From: Halorhodospira halochloris
GTDB lineage: Bacteria > Pseudomonadota > Gammaproteobacteria > Nitrococcales > Halorhodospiraceae
NCBI RefSeq assembly: GCF_002356555.2
Contig: NZ_AP017372.2
Coordinates: 1,550,001 to 1,614,000 of the forward strand
Length of the DNA stretch: 64,000 bases
Reading direction: 5' to 3'
Part shown: positions 25,650 through 35,189 of the stretch, one piece after another
Layout: every line of letters starts with the position of its first letter
Numbering within the stretch: the first letter of the stretch is position 1
Made by a program: the position numbers and the translations under genes
The notes under the pieces: model-generated
Seen by the model: the letters and a program-made list of their open reading frames with translations, nothing else
Databases searched by the model: none
What the model was told of the DNA's origin: nothing

Positions 25650-26180
25650 ACTTTCTGCTCAATCTCAAATACTCCACCTCGCGCCTGCCACTGCTAACAC
25701 TCAGACGATCCCTTGAGCACTGCTTGAGGCTAGCACGTCGACTAAAGATCGTTCATCAATCCAAAACGCCAGACGACAGAGTACCGTGACTTAATTTCAG
25801 TTACCTAAGGAAGAGAGACAGGATCACTTCTAGTGCGAGCCGCCTGCACGCTACCTGATAGGATCACCCTGTGGGCATCTAGCCTGACGGTCCAGAGTAT
25901 CGGCTGCGTGAACCGAGGAGGCGAAAATCACAATTCTCTGGTTCACTGATAATTACCACGCTCGTAGGCACTGTAGCACTCAACCCAAAACCGCACAGTG
26001 CCTTACCCCCCTAACATATTGGGGAACTTTTTTGGGAGAATTTGGGAACAATTTTGAGGTATTGGAGATCGATACACACATAGACTGAAAGGTTGAGCCT
26101 GATATGCTGCCACCGACATTGGCAAGCAACTAATCTCAGAGGAACTTTAGACAACCAAGGAGTATGTAGGAAAAGTACCA
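25650..26180. other. Intergenic region without recognised feature
   Basis: About 530 bases. Short open frames here lack ribosome-binding sites and family resemblance. A 38-base stretch near 26020-26057 repeats TTTTGGGA/TTTGGGA/TTTTGAGG words. No gene, tRNA or strong dyad was seen. Confidence 0.45.
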
Positions 26181-27539
26181 ATGGCTCGCAAGCATCAACC
26201 GAGGTGGTATAAACGCGCCCGCAAGGTCATCCAGAACCAGCATTCCCGGTGGCAGCTGATCGATCCGCATCACCCCTCCGGACTAGAGTTTGACCCTTAC
26301 AAAGTAGAGACCGCCCGCCTAATTGCCTTAGTTGACCTCGAGGAACTTGTACACAAGCTCCTCAAAATCCCCAATGATGGGAAATCAATCTGGGACGAAT
26401 TCCAGCCAAGCAGCGCAGCCAGTTCCTCCAAAGGCTTACCATTCATGCCCCATGAGGATAGCCTAATTGCTCAGGCACAGCGCATCTTCAAAGCGCTATA
26501 CCAGCCGACTATCTGGGGCATAGAACCTCTCCTGCAAGAGTGGAAACCCCTAAATATCAACCCTCTCATTATGAAAGCTGATGACGAGCTCAGACCCCAT
26601 ACACAGCACCACGCTACAATGCAGAACCAGCGTGGCCGTTGGTTCCCCTCATCCAAGGAGAGTGTATCGGAACTGCTAGAACGCCTCCAAAAGAGCAGCC
26701 ATAGCCTACGCAAGTTTGCCGAGGACCCGTCAATACGCAACCGGTTACGCAGTGCGCGCAAGCGCAGTAAGAAAATCGACGAATACCTCCGAGATTGCTT
26801 TCGCTGCAACCCCAAGCCGCGGCTCATGATACGGGTCGACTTAGGAGCGCATGAACTCCGTCCTCACCATTTCACCCCTGAGGGCCGAATCTGGTTAAAC
26901 CCAGACAATCTGCAGCTCCATGCCGAGACTCTTGAAGAGCTGATCATGAGAAGAATTCTCGCGCGCCACAAGCCGCAACGAGATTGGCTCAACCGGTGGA
27001 CAGGCTACCTCGTAAAGCGTCAATACGATTTTGACAAGGGGTATTATTGGCACCTAATTATGTTCTTCGACCCCAATACCGTAGGTAGTCACCCTGCGAC
27101 CATGGAAAACGATCTGAGCGAGGCGTGGAAAGAAGTTACCCGCGAGCAAGATCTCACAGGATTGTGCTGGGGAGCCAATCGCGATATTAAAGCGCGCACC
27201 CCGGAAAGAGGCAGCCTATTGCTGCCGAAGAGCAAAAACCTTCCTATAAGGGAACTCGCTTTCTATCTCGGTGATCTCGACTACATCGCCCACGTCCACC
27301 GATGGGACAATCGCCATAACCTGCGCCATCCTCAATCCCCATCCAAAAAGTCTGCCCCCAAGCGCAGCCGCTCAACTGTTAAGAACTCCGCGAAACAGCC
27401 GAAAAAAACTCTGATAGAAATGGGCTCCGAGCGCTTATCGCCGCTTGACACCGGTAACGAGCAAAGCCAAGGGCAGGGCTTCGAGACAGGCTCTGAAAAG
27501 GGTGACGATTCCCCGCAGGATCCACCCGGTAACGCTTAG
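26181..27539 (+). CDS. Hypothetical protein, possible distant YagK/replication-protein relative
   Basis: 452 residues. ATG 26181 has AGGA 10 bases upstream. The N-terminus is basic (ARKHQPRWYKRARKVIQ). The centre has RLMIRVDLGAHELRPHHF and then YYWHLIMFFDPN, the same order of strands as the RFDLYFP...HFHVLLMLD pair in the YagK-like genes nearby but with only one histidine. The C-terminal 80 residues are lysine/serine-rich and then acidic, probably disordered. I do not recognise the family with certainty. Location in the same element supports a replication or control role. Confidence 0.5.
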   Translation: MARKHQPRWYKRARKVIQNQHSRWQLIDPHHPSGLEFDPYKVETARLIALVDLEELVHKLLKIPNDGKSIWDEFQPSSAASSSKGLPFMPHEDSLIAQAQRIFKALYQPTIWGIEPLLQEWKPLNINPLIMKADDELRPHTQHHATMQNQRGRWFPSSKESVSELLERLQKSSHSLRKFAEDPSIRNRLRSARKRSKKIDEYLRDCFRCNPKPRLMIRVDLGAHELRPHHFTPEGRIWLNPDNLQLHAETLEELIMRRILARHKPQRDWLNRWTGYLVKRQYDFDKGYYWHLIMFFDPNTVGSHPATMENDLSEAWKEVTREQDLTGLCWGANRDIKARTPERGSLLLPKSKNLPIRELAFYLGDLDYIAHVHRWDNRHNLRHPQSPSKKSAPKRSRSTVKNSAKQPKKTLIEMGSERLSPLDTGNEQSQGQGFETGSEKGDDSPQDPPGNA

Positions 27540-27627
27540 CTCTCCCCTCGCGACCATGCCTCCCAACTACAGTATTCATTATGCATATCCCTCACCGCCT
27601 CTCGCCAACTCTCGAATACGCGCTCTC

Positions 27628-27885
27628 TCATACCTGGTGATTAGGAATATCCGCATCTCTAATATCTATATTCCGCCTTTCCTCAACACAGTCCAAAGCC
27701 TGATCGCTTCCCGTGTAGCTGCGAACTAGCGCATCGATTACCTCGCTTCGGCTGCCAAGACCGAGTTCTTCCTTGAAATTATCCAAACTATCCCGGATCG
27801 CGGCATCCACCGTCAGCTCAAGCCGCACCTGGCCCTGCTGTTGCCTCTTTTTACGCAGCCGCTGTTGACGTTCGCTCTGACTCAT
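27628..27885 (-). CDS. Ribbon-helix-helix (CopG-like) regulator
   Basis: 85 residues from ATG 27885 (AAGGTG five bases upstream). After a basic, glutamine-rich head, QVRLELTVDAAIRDSLDNF and GLGSRSEVIDALVRSY fit the beta strand and two helices of a ribbon-helix-helix domain. Proteins of this size often repress their own operon, plasmid copy number or a toxin. No partner toxin is adjacent. It is convergent with the gene ending at 27539. Confidence 0.65.
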   Translation of the reverse strand: MSQSERQQRLRKKRQQQGQVRLELTVDAAIRDSLDNFKEELGLGSRSEVIDALVRSYTGSDQALDCVEERRNIDIRDADIPNHQV

Positions 27886-28123
27886 GCCCACCTTCTCAAT
27901 TGCGCTGATCTTCTAGCCAGAACCTAAAGAAGAAGTCGCCTATTGTCGGCCGGTGACGCCTTAAACCTCCATCCCGCGTTATTCACTAGAAGCCGAGTTT
28001 AACCCTTAGAAGATATGTTGCTTGAACAGGCTGAACAAGAGAGATTTGCCCCCAAAACCACTGACACAAAAGCGCTATTAGAGACTACCCTTAGATACAC
28101 CGGATTCACGATCGTTCAACTCT

Positions 28124-28582
28124 TCATTCCTCCGACTCCTTCGACCGGGAGCCTTTGCTCGAGTACTTCAACTTCCTAATTTCTTCCTGGGTCAGCGCGG
28201 GAGGGTCCCCGAGCCTGATATTTCTATTCAGTTCGACCATCAGGGCCACGATATCCTCTTTATCTGCCTGACTCCTACCTGACTTAATCGCCGTCATCAG
28301 GCTCTCCATTGGTAGCGAGAGAACCAACCCGCCCTCATCGAGCTGGACCTGGACACCAAGGCGGCGGAAAACCGCTAGCAATGCTTCCAGTGTGCTTGTC
28401 CTAACCTTGTCGACATCTCTAAGCGTCTCGACCCTATTGATGGTTGGTCGCGAAACCTGCGAAGCCTTGGCTAGGTCCGATTGGCTCATATTGAAAAGCG
28501 CACGGAGAGTCCGAAGCACCACCGAAACCTGTTCAGCGTAGCTTGGCAGGTGCTCTTGACCTTTTCTGTCCTTGTGATTCAT
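28124..28582 (-). CDS. XRE-family transcriptional regulator
   Basis: 152 residues from ATG 28582. An upstream TTG/ATG extension of 20 residues is not supported. The helix-turn-helix FNMSQSDLAKASQVSRPTIN (about residues 49-68) is followed by RVETLRDVDKVRTSTLEALL. The C-terminal half is charged and ends KGSRSKESEE. It is divergent from the DUF4224-integrase pair across a 266-bp gap, so it is a good candidate for the repressor of that promoter. Bases 27886-28123 show no gene. Confidence 0.75.
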   Translation of the reverse strand: MNHKDRKGQEHLPSYAEQVSVVLRTLRALFNMSQSDLAKASQVSRPTINRVETLRDVDKVRTSTLEALLAVFRRLGVQVQLDEGGLVLSLPMESLMTAIKSGRSQADKEDIVALMVELNRNIRLGDPPALTQEEIRKLKYSSKGSRSKESEE

Positions 28583-28848
28583 AATGAATACCAATTCTTG
28601 CTTATGAATTTTGATAAACCATTTTAGCACCTCATGAAACACATTATGACACCAATCGGGCGCGTTACAAACATGCTCAAGGGGCTTACCGCGATTGAGT
28701 AAGCATCATCACCATGAGTTGACCCAACAGCAGACATGAAGAGCTTGCCACCACCCAAAATGATGCGTGAACGGAGCCGCAAAGATACGCCACACGCAAA
28801 GCGCGAGATGAAGTGCTCAAGGCTCTGTGCAAACAGAACGAGCATCGT

Positions 28849-29079
28849 ATGGAGTTTGTGCCGGAGGATGAAATGCTATTAACTGACAGAGAAATCAGAC
28901 AGCTCACCGGGCGGAAGCGGTTCGCCGCACAGTGCCGCGCCCTTGGCAGGATGGGACTGCCACATGATAGAGACCCGGATGGCCGTCCGCTAGTATTGCG
29001 GGAGGTAGTTATGGAAAGATTAGGTGGAGAGAAGCCACCGCAAGAGTGGGAGCCTGATTTTTCAGTTATCCGAGGCTAG
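28849..29079 (+). CDS. DUF4224 small protein upstream of integrase (excisionase-like candidate)
   Basis: 76 residues from ATG 28849. The frame is open 12 codons further. The sequence LLTDREIRQLTGRKRFAAQC, then LGRMGLPHDRDPDGRPLVLR, is typical of DUF4224. These proteins usually lie directly before tyrosine integrases of phages and islands. Here the integrase starts 2 bp after the stop, so translation is coupled. A winged-helix excisionase-like role is commonly suspected, by context only. Confidence 0.75.
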   Translation: MEFVPEDEMLLTDREIRQLTGRKRFAAQCRALGRMGLPHDRDPDGRPLVLREVVMERLGGEKPPQEWEPDFSVIRG

Positions 29080-29081
29080 AC

Positions 29082-30059
29082 ATGGGACGCAAACGCCAAA
29101 AAGACAAGAGCCTGCCGCCACGTATGCACTGGAAGAATGGCGCTTGGTACCACGTCACATCAATGCAACCAAGGCGCTGGACACGGTTATCTGCAAACCG
29201 CGCCGAAGCAACACGCAAATGGGCAGAGATTGAGGCGCGTCAGCAGGCCGACGACGGCACTGTCGGTGATTTGCTAGCACGATATGAAAAATCTATCCTG
29301 CCAAGCAAAGCAGAAAAAACCCAGATAGAGTATAGACGACAGCTAAGCAAGCTCAAAGCAGTTTTCGGCAGCGCCAAACCTGATGATATAAAGCCCCATC
29401 ATGTAGCGCAGTATCTTGATATGCACGCCTACCCTACTACGGCTAATCGCGAGGTGGCTTTACTGTCTGCCGTCTATGCTGAGGCCATGCGCTGGGGATT
29501 AGCAGACAACAATCCGTGCCGAGGCATTAGGCGCAACAAAGAAAAGCCGAGAGACAGATACATCGAAGATGCTGAGCTTGAAGCCCTGCGCAGGGTGGCT
29601 AATGAAAGAATCAAGGCAATCATTGATATCGCTTACCTGACTGCTCTACGCAAAGGCGATCTGCTTAACCTGCGCTTATCGGATCTGTACGACGATTGGA
29701 TTCAATGCCGAGTCGGCAAGACAGGTCAGGAGGTCAGGATTGGTTGGAGTGACGCGTTGCGAGAAGCTGTTAGCCGTGCTCGTAAATTGCCGCGCCGCGC
29801 GTCTAGCATGTATCTGCTAGCTAATCGCAATGGACAGCCATACACTGTTTCAGGCTTCGACACGGAGTGGAAGAAGGTGGTAGCGAAATCAGGCATAGGG
29901 GATGTCCACTTTCACGATATTCGAGCCAAAGCGCTCACCGATATTGCTCGCGATCGTGGCAGAGATGCTGCTCAAGCTCTAGCGGCTCACCTTGTCGGGG
30001 AGACTACCGAGGCATATGTGCGAGCCAGGGAGAAGCATGTGGTAGCACCAACTCGGTAA
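29082..30059 (+). CDS. int: Tyrosine-type site-specific integrase
   Basis: 325 residues. The catalytic set is complete: ALRKGDLLNL (Arg about 189), RVGKTGQEV (Lys), HDIRAKAL (His 277, Arg 280), AHLVGE (His about 301) and EAYVR (Tyr about 311). It would integrate and excise the surrounding element at an att site. The stop codon lies about 70 bp from the CCA end of tRNA-Arg, the classical place for a tRNA-targeting integrase. It is coupled to the DUF4224 gene. Intact, probably functional. Confidence 0.92.
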   Translation: MGRKRQKDKSLPPRMHWKNGAWYHVTSMQPRRWTRLSANRAEATRKWAEIEARQQADDGTVGDLLARYEKSILPSKAEKTQIEYRRQLSKLKAVFGSAKPDDIKPHHVAQYLDMHAYPTTANREVALLSAVYAEAMRWGLADNNPCRGIRRNKEKPRDRYIEDAELEALRRVANERIKAIIDIAYLTALRKGDLLNLRLSDLYDDWIQCRVGKTGQEVRIGWSDALREAVSRARKLPRRASSMYLLANRNGQPYTVSGFDTEWKKVVAKSGIGDVHFHDIRAKALTDIARDRGRDAAQALAAHLVGETTEAYVRAREKHVVAPTR

Positions 30060-30091
30060 TTTTGTAGACAGGCGGCTTAATTTTGTAGACA
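30057..30091. repeat. 14-bp direct repeats between integrase and tRNA-Arg
   Basis: TAATTTTGTAGACA occurs exactly at 30057-30070 and 30078-30091. The first copy supplies the integrase stop codon. They are candidates for integrase arm-binding sites or for part of the element end. Confidence 0.6.
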
Positions 30092-30127
30092 ACCACCGCC
30101 GAAGTTAGCGCTAAGTATCTGATTTAG

Positions 30128-30204
30128 TGGCGCGCCGGGGAGGATTCGAACCCCCAACCTTCTGATCCGTAGTCAGATGCTCTATCCAGTTGAGCTACCG
30201 GCGC
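30128..30204 (-). tRNA. tRNA-Arg (anticodon ACG)
   Basis: A 77-base cloverleaf on the minus strand. The acceptor stem is GCGCCGG/CCGGCGC, with discriminator G and encoded CCA. The anticodon loop CTACGGA gives ACG, read as ICG for CGN codons. The T arm contains GGTTCGAATCC. Its 3' end faces the integrase gene, so it is the probable attachment site of the island to the left. Confidence 0.95.
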
Positions 30205-30253
30205 TAAAGATTCTCATTATGCAATAAATGATTGACCGGGTCAAGCACTTGCT

Positions 30254-30343
30254 TGGCGGAGAGAGAGGGATTCGAACCCTCGGTGGGCGTAAACCCACAC
30301 TCCCTTAGCAGGGGAGCGCCTTCAGCCACTCGGCCATCTCTCC
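30254..30343 (-). tRNA. tRNA-Ser (anticodon GCT)
   Basis: A 90-base class II tRNA on the minus strand, with acceptor GGAGAGA/TCTCTCC, a long variable arm (TGTGGGTTTACGCCCACC) and encoded CCA. The anticodon loop CTGCTAA gives GCT. It lies between tRNA-Arg and csrA, the usual order in gammaproteobacteria. Confidence 0.95.
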
Positions 30344-30415
30344 ACATCAGGCGCATACCTTAAGGGATTGACTTCATTTAGTAAACCCCTCAAGGCCAAT
30401 TCTCTCTAAAACTGC

Positions 30416-30646
30416 CTAGCGGCTCTCGCCCTGGTGGCCATCGCCCGCAGATTGAGATCCGTCCGCCTCACCTTCATCGTCGCGCTCATGTCGGATCCGC
30501 TCGTAGATCTCCTCCCGATGTACCGAAACATCACGAGGCGCGTTAACACCGATCCGTACCTGGTTTCCTTTTACTCCGAGCACAGTCACACTGATCTCAT
30601 CGCCAATCATCAGTGTCTCGCCCACTCGCCTTGTGAGTATTAGCAT
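30416..30646 (-). CDS. csrA: Carbon storage regulator CsrA
   Basis: 76 residues. The CsrA fold is complete: [16 protein letters not shown], then [20 protein letters not shown]. CsrA dimers bind GGA motifs in mRNA leaders and control carbon storage, motility and biofilm genes. The C-terminal 20 residues are an unstructured, charged extension beyond the usual 60-residue protein. It lies downstream of lysC, on the same strand, with GGAGGAG upstream of the start. Confidence 0.97.
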   Translation of the reverse strand: MLILTRRVGETLMIGDEISVTVLGVKGNQVRIGVNAPRDVSVHREEIYERIRHERDDEGEADGSQSAGDGHQGESR

Positions 30647-30737
30647 TGACTACAACTCCTCCTGCTTGAGATGCCAACAATCCCTGCGCGGCGCCATTCC
30701 AGCTTTGCCGCGCCTCTATCCCTGGCTTAACCCTGGG

Positions 30738-31976
30738 TTAACTCTCCTGTTCGGCCACAGGCTCCTTATTCAGCTCGAACGCCTTATGCAGCGCCCGCAC
30801 CCCTAGCTCCAGGTACTTCTCCTCCACCACCACTGAGATCTTGATCTCCGAGGTAGATATCATCTGGATGTTTATACCCTCATCTGACAACGTCTGGAAC
30901 ATTGTGTTCGCAACACCGGCATGCGATCTCATGCCGACACCGACGACCGATATCTTAACAATGTTGTCGTCACCATAAACGTCCCGCGCCCCCAGCACCT
31001 CGGCATTCGAACGAACCAAATCTAGGGTATTCTGAAAATCGCGTTTATGCACCGTGAAGGTAAAATCGGTCAGCCCCTGTTGACTGATATTCTGGATTAT
31101 CATATCCACTTCGATACTGGCATCGGCCACTGGGCCGAGGATTTTCGCTGCAATGCCGGGGGTGTCTGGTACTCCGATAACCGACACCTTCGCCTCTTCG
31201 CGATTAAATGCGATGCCCGAGATTAGCGGTTCTTCCATTCCTTCTTCCTCGTAAGTAATCAGTGTTCCAGGGCCTTCCTCGAAACTCGATAAGACGCGCA
31301 GGGGCACCCTATACTTGCCGGCAAATTCAACGGCGCGTATTTGGAGGACCTTGGAACCCAGGCTTGAGAGTTCCAGCATCTCGTCGACGGTTATCTTATC
31401 AAGCCTCCGGGCGTTAGGAACTACACGAGGATCTGAGGTATAGACACCGTCAACATCAGTGTATATTTGACACTCATCCGCCTCTAGGGCTGCTGCGAGA
31501 GCCACCGCGGTGGTATCTGAACCGCCACGGCCCAGGGTAGTTATGGCGCCATTCTCATCAACGCCCTGAAAACCAGCCACTACTACAACTCTGCCGGCAC
31601 CTAAATCTTCACGGATCGATTCGGCGTCAATATCCTGGATGCGTGCCTTACTAAATGTACTATCGGTAAGTATGCTTACCTGAGCGCCGGTGTAGCAGCG
31701 GGCCGCGCAGCCTATCTGCTCAAGCGCCATAGTCAACAGCGCTATCGTCACCTGTTCGCCTGTAGAGAGGAGTACATCGACCTCACGCGGCGGTGGATTT
31801 GAATTCACTGACTCGGCTAACGACAACAGGCGGTTTGTCTCACCGCTCATAGCGGAGACAACCACAACCACATCATCTCCCGCATCACGGCTAGCCTTGA
31901 GCTTCTCAGCGACAGCCTGAATACGCTCCGTAGTGCCGACGGAAGTACCACCAAACTTTTTAACAATTAGCCCCAT
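30738..31976 (-). CDS. lysC: Aspartate kinase
   Basis: 412 residues. It phosphorylates aspartate, the first step to lysine, methionine and threonine. Visible motifs are VKKFGGTSVG at the start, GFQGVDENGAITTLGRGGSD in the nucleotide pocket and two C-terminal ACT domains (VIGVPDTPGIAAKI and VSVVGVGMRSHAGVA) for feedback control. Length matches the single-domain LysC of pseudomonads. Gene order alaS-lysC-csrA is conserved. Confidence 0.97.
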   Translation of the reverse strand: MGLIVKKFGGTSVGTTERIQAVAEKLKASRDAGDDVVVVVSAMSGETNRLLSLAESVNSNPPPREVDVLLSTGEQVTIALLTMALEQIGCAARCYTGAQVSILTDSTFSKARIQDIDAESIREDLGAGRVVVVAGFQGVDENGAITTLGRGGSDTTAVALAAALEADECQIYTDVDGVYTSDPRVVPNARRLDKITVDEMLELSSLGSKVLQIRAVEFAGKYRVPLRVLSSFEEGPGTLITYEEEGMEEPLISGIAFNREEAKVSVIGVPDTPGIAAKILGPVADASIEVDMIIQNISQQGLTDFTFTVHKRDFQNTLDLVRSNAEVLGARDVYGDDNIVKISVVGVGMRSHAGVANTMFQTLSDEGINIQMISTSEIKISVVVEEKYLELGVRALHKAFELNKEPVAEQES

Positions 31977-32087
31977 AAAGTCCCTCGGATTAAAGTGTCC
32001 CTCATTAACGCACGGGGCCCATTTAACAACATTGAGTTTAAGATGTTAAATAGTCTCAAACAAGTCAAGCATAAATTTATCTGACTT

Positions 32088-34691
32088 TTACCCCGCGCTT
32101 TCCTTTATCCATTGATCTACTGAGGCCAACGCGTTATTAACATTGCTCGGATCACGCCCCCCGGCCTGGGCAAAGTCAGGGCGGCCGCCGCCTTTGCCGC
32201 CAAGCTGCTGAGCAACAAAATTGACCAAATCACCCGCAGAGAATTTTGCGGTTAGATCCTTAGTCACCCCTGCGACAATCTGCACTTTCTCGCCCTGCAC
32301 CGCAGCCAGCAGGATAACCCCACTACCCAGCTGATTTTTCAATTGATCTACGGTCTCACGCAGCCCTTTGCCGCCAGCCTCTACCTTACTGGCCAAGACC
32401 TTCACGCCTGCCACTTGATACGCCTCATCGACCAACGAACGCCCAGCTTGCGTGGCCAGCTTCTGCTTTAACCGCTCGAGCTCCTTTTCCAACTCGCGGG
32501 ACCGATCGGCAAGCTGTTCTACTTTATGTTCGAGATTATCCGGACTTACCCGCAACACATCGCTAAGCCGCTGGATCTGCCCCTCGATCTGCTGCGCCCA
32601 TTGGACAGCGCGCCCGCCGGTGACAGCCTCAATCCGCCGCACGCCGCCAGCTATGCCGGTTTCATGGACTATCTTAAATAAACCTATATCACCACTGCGC
32701 TGGACATGGGTTCCACCACACAGCTCACTCGAATAGTCACCGAGCGAGACCACCCGCACGGTATTGCCATACTTCTCGCCAAATAAGGCGACAGCTCCAG
32801 CCTCCAAGGCCTCGTCGAAACCCATTATCTCAGCCTGCGCGGGTAAGTTGGCTTGGACTTGAGAGTTGACCCGATACTCAATCTCCATAAGCTGATCGCG
32901 AGTGGGAGCCTCGTAGTGCGAGTAATCAAAGCGCAGGCGATCTGGGGCGACTAGTGATCCTTTCTGCTGTACATGGTCACCGAGCACCTCGCGCAAAACC
33001 GAGTGGAGCAGATGGGTAGCCGAGTGATTACGTACCGTCGCCTCGCGAGTGCCTTGATCAACCTGTGCACTGACCTGGTCGCCAACACTCAACTCCCCCC
33101 TCTCCAACCTACCGAGGTGGCCGTGGGCATCGCCCTGTTTGACCGTATCTTCCACCCGAAACCAAGCAGAGTTGGTATAGATCTCACCCCGATCACCAAC
33201 CTGACCGCCAGATTCAGCGTAAAACGGTGTCTGATCGAGGACTAGCATGCCCTCTTCGCCAGCCTCGAGCTGCTGAACAGATGAACCCTCACGATAAATG
33301 CCGATGATTCGGCCGACATCGGCGAGATTACTATAGCCGGTAAAACGGCTCTCGCCGGCATCGATCACTTCTTCACGGGGACCACCAAAGCGGCTAGCCG
33401 CCCGGGCACGCTCACGCTGCTCAGCCATACGCCGCTCAAACCCATCATGATCGACCTCTAGACCGCGCTCACGGGCAATATCGGCAGTCAAATCGACCGG
33501 GAAGCCGTGTGTATCGTAGAGCTTAAAGACCACCTCACCATCGATAATGCCGCTATCGGTACGGGCCAGATAGTCGTCGAGCATATCCAGGCCGTCCTCG
33601 AGCGTCTCCCGAAAGCGTTTCTCCTCCTGATAGAGGATCTTCTCGACAAACTCACGACGCTGGCTGAGCTCACTGTGGGAGTCGCCCATTATCGACTCGA
33701 GGGGCTCTACTAGGCGATAGAAGAAGGGTTCATCGATGCCTAACTGGTAGCCGTGACGAATAGCACGCCGGATGATGCGCCGCAGGACGTAGCCCCGGCC
33801 TTCGGTAGATGGCAACACCCCATCTACTATCAGAAAAGAACAAGCCCGAATGTGATCGGCTACGACCTTTAGCGACGGATTCTTAGGGTCACTTATTCCG
33901 GCGATATTACCTGCCGCCTCGATAAGCGGAACGAATAGATCGGTTTCGTAGTTATCGTGCACGCCCTGAACTACCGCCGCGAGACGCTCCAGTCCCATAC
34001 CGGTATCGATAGATGGACTCGGCAAGGGGTTTAGATTACCCTCGCTGTCCCGGTCATACTGCATGAAGACAAGGTTCCAGACCTCAATGTAGCGATCACC
34101 GTCTTGATCCTCGGAACCCGGTGGACCCCCGGGCACATCCGGGCCGTGGTCGTAAAAAATCTCCGAGCAGGGGCCACAGGGGCCCGTATCGCCCATCGAC
34201 CAAAAGTTATCGTGGGCCCCTATGCGCCGAAAACGCTGCGGATCGATGCCGATTTCCTCGAGCCATATCTGCGCAGCCTCATCGTCCTCTTCATAGACGG
34301 TTACCCACAAACTCTCTGCCGGCAAACCAACAACCTCGGTCAGGAAGTCCCAGGCGTAGTGGATGGCATCGCGCTTAAAGTAATCGCCAAAGGAGAAATT
34401 ACCCAGCATCTCGAAGAAGGTATGATGCCGGGCAGTATAGCCGACATTTTCCAGGTCGTTATGCTTGCCACCGGCTCGCACGCAGCGCTGACTGCTAGCT
34501 GCCCGGACGTAGCCACGATCTTCCCGACCCAAAAATACTTCCTTGAATGGCACCATGCCGGCGTTGGTGAACAACAGCGTCGGGTCGTTGGCAGGCACCA
34601 AAGCAGAACTATGCACTACCTCATGAGCGTGTTTACGGAAATACTCCAGGAACGCAGTGCGCAACTGCGCCGATGTCATCCTTTCACCCAT
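32088..34691 (-). CDS. alaS: Alanyl-tRNA synthetase
   Basis: 867 residues, normal for bacterial AlaS. The order is aminoacylation domain ([11 protein letters not shown]), editing domain with the metal site HSATHLL and CGGTHV, then a coiled coil and a C-Ala domain ending in [12 protein letters not shown]. It charges tRNA-Ala and hydrolyses Ser- and Gly-tRNA-Ala. ATG 34691 has AGGT upstream, and an ATG four codons on is also possible. It starts 14 bp after recX. Confidence 0.97.
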   Translation of the reverse strand: MGERMTSAQLRTAFLEYFRKHAHEVVHSSALVPANDPTLLFTNAGMVPFKEVFLGREDRGYVRAASSQRCVRAGGKHNDLENVGYTARHHTFFEMLGNFSFGDYFKRDAIHYAWDFLTEVVGLPAESLWVTVYEEDDEAAQIWLEEIGIDPQRFRRIGAHDNFWSMGDTGPCGPCSEIFYDHGPDVPGGPPGSEDQDGDRYIEVWNLVFMQYDRDSEGNLNPLPSPSIDTGMGLERLAAVVQGVHDNYETDLFVPLIEAAGNIAGISDPKNPSLKVVADHIRACSFLIVDGVLPSTEGRGYVLRRIIRRAIRHGYQLGIDEPFFYRLVEPLESIMGDSHSELSQRREFVEKILYQEEKRFRETLEDGLDMLDDYLARTDSGIIDGEVVFKLYDTHGFPVDLTADIARERGLEVDHDGFERRMAEQRERARAASRFGGPREEVIDAGESRFTGYSNLADVGRIIGIYREGSSVQQLEAGEEGMLVLDQTPFYAESGGQVGDRGEIYTNSAWFRVEDTVKQGDAHGHLGRLERGELSVGDQVSAQVDQGTREATVRNHSATHLLHSVLREVLGDHVQQKGSLVAPDRLRFDYSHYEAPTRDQLMEIEYRVNSQVQANLPAQAEIMGFDEALEAGAVALFGEKYGNTVRVVSLGDYSSELCGGTHVQRSGDIGLFKIVHETGIAGGVRRIEAVTGGRAVQWAQQIEGQIQRLSDVLRVSPDNLEHKVEQLADRSRELEKELERLKQKLATQAGRSLVDEAYQVAGVKVLASKVEAGGKGLRETVDQLKNQLGSGVILLAAVQGEKVQIVAGVTKDLTAKFSAGDLVNFVAQQLGGKGGGRPDFAQAGGRDPSNVNNALASVDQWIKESAG

Positions 34692-34705
34692 ACGGGACCT
34701 TTCCC

Positions 34706-35185
34706 CTAGTCGTTATAATACCCAAGTTCACCTATGGCGGCTCTGGTCTGCTCTGTAGTGAAGCCACGCCGCTGCAGAAACTGCGCCTGGCGCTGCATCT
34801 CCCGGCGCTGCTGCGGAGAATTATCTCCGAAGCGCTTCCTGCGAACCTGATCAGCTAACTCACGCCAATCTAGTTGGTGCTCATCAACATATTCTTCAAT
34901 GGCCTGATCAATAATCTCTTCAGGCAACCCCCGCTGCAGCATCTCGCTACGCAGGCGCAGCGGCCCCTGGCCGCGCTCGACTCTGCTGCGCACAAAGGCC
35001 TCGGCAAAACGCTGCTCATCAAGCCAACCCTGCTCGAGCGCCTCAGCTACTATTTGCTCGCGCACCGCTGAGCTAAAGCCACGTCTGGTTAACTTATCGT
35101 CAAGCTCACGCCGGGTATGTTCTCGCCTAGCGAGCAGGCGCACGGCAACCTCGCGCGCCTGCTCGATCAGACCATCGCTGCCCAT
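34706..35185 (-). CDS. recX: Regulatory protein RecX
   Basis: 159 residues made of three-helix repeats ([40 protein letters not shown] and a third). RecX caps and inhibits RecA filaments. It starts 4 bp after recA ends, so the two are co-transcribed, and alaS follows after 14 bp. Confidence 0.95.
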   Translation of the reverse strand: MGSDGLIEQAREVAVRLLARREHTRRELDDKLTRRGFSSAVREQIVAEALEQGWLDEQRFAEAFVRSRVERGQGPLRLRSEMLQRGLPEEIIDQAIEEYVDEHQLDWRELADQVRRKRFGDNSPQQRREMQRQAQFLQRRGFTTEQTRAAIGELGYYND

Positions 35186-35189
35186 CTAA

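Noticed and set aside
25378-25716. 112-codon open frame
   Set aside because: It reads through a GC hairpin and a strong terminator, has no ribosome-binding site and resembles no family.
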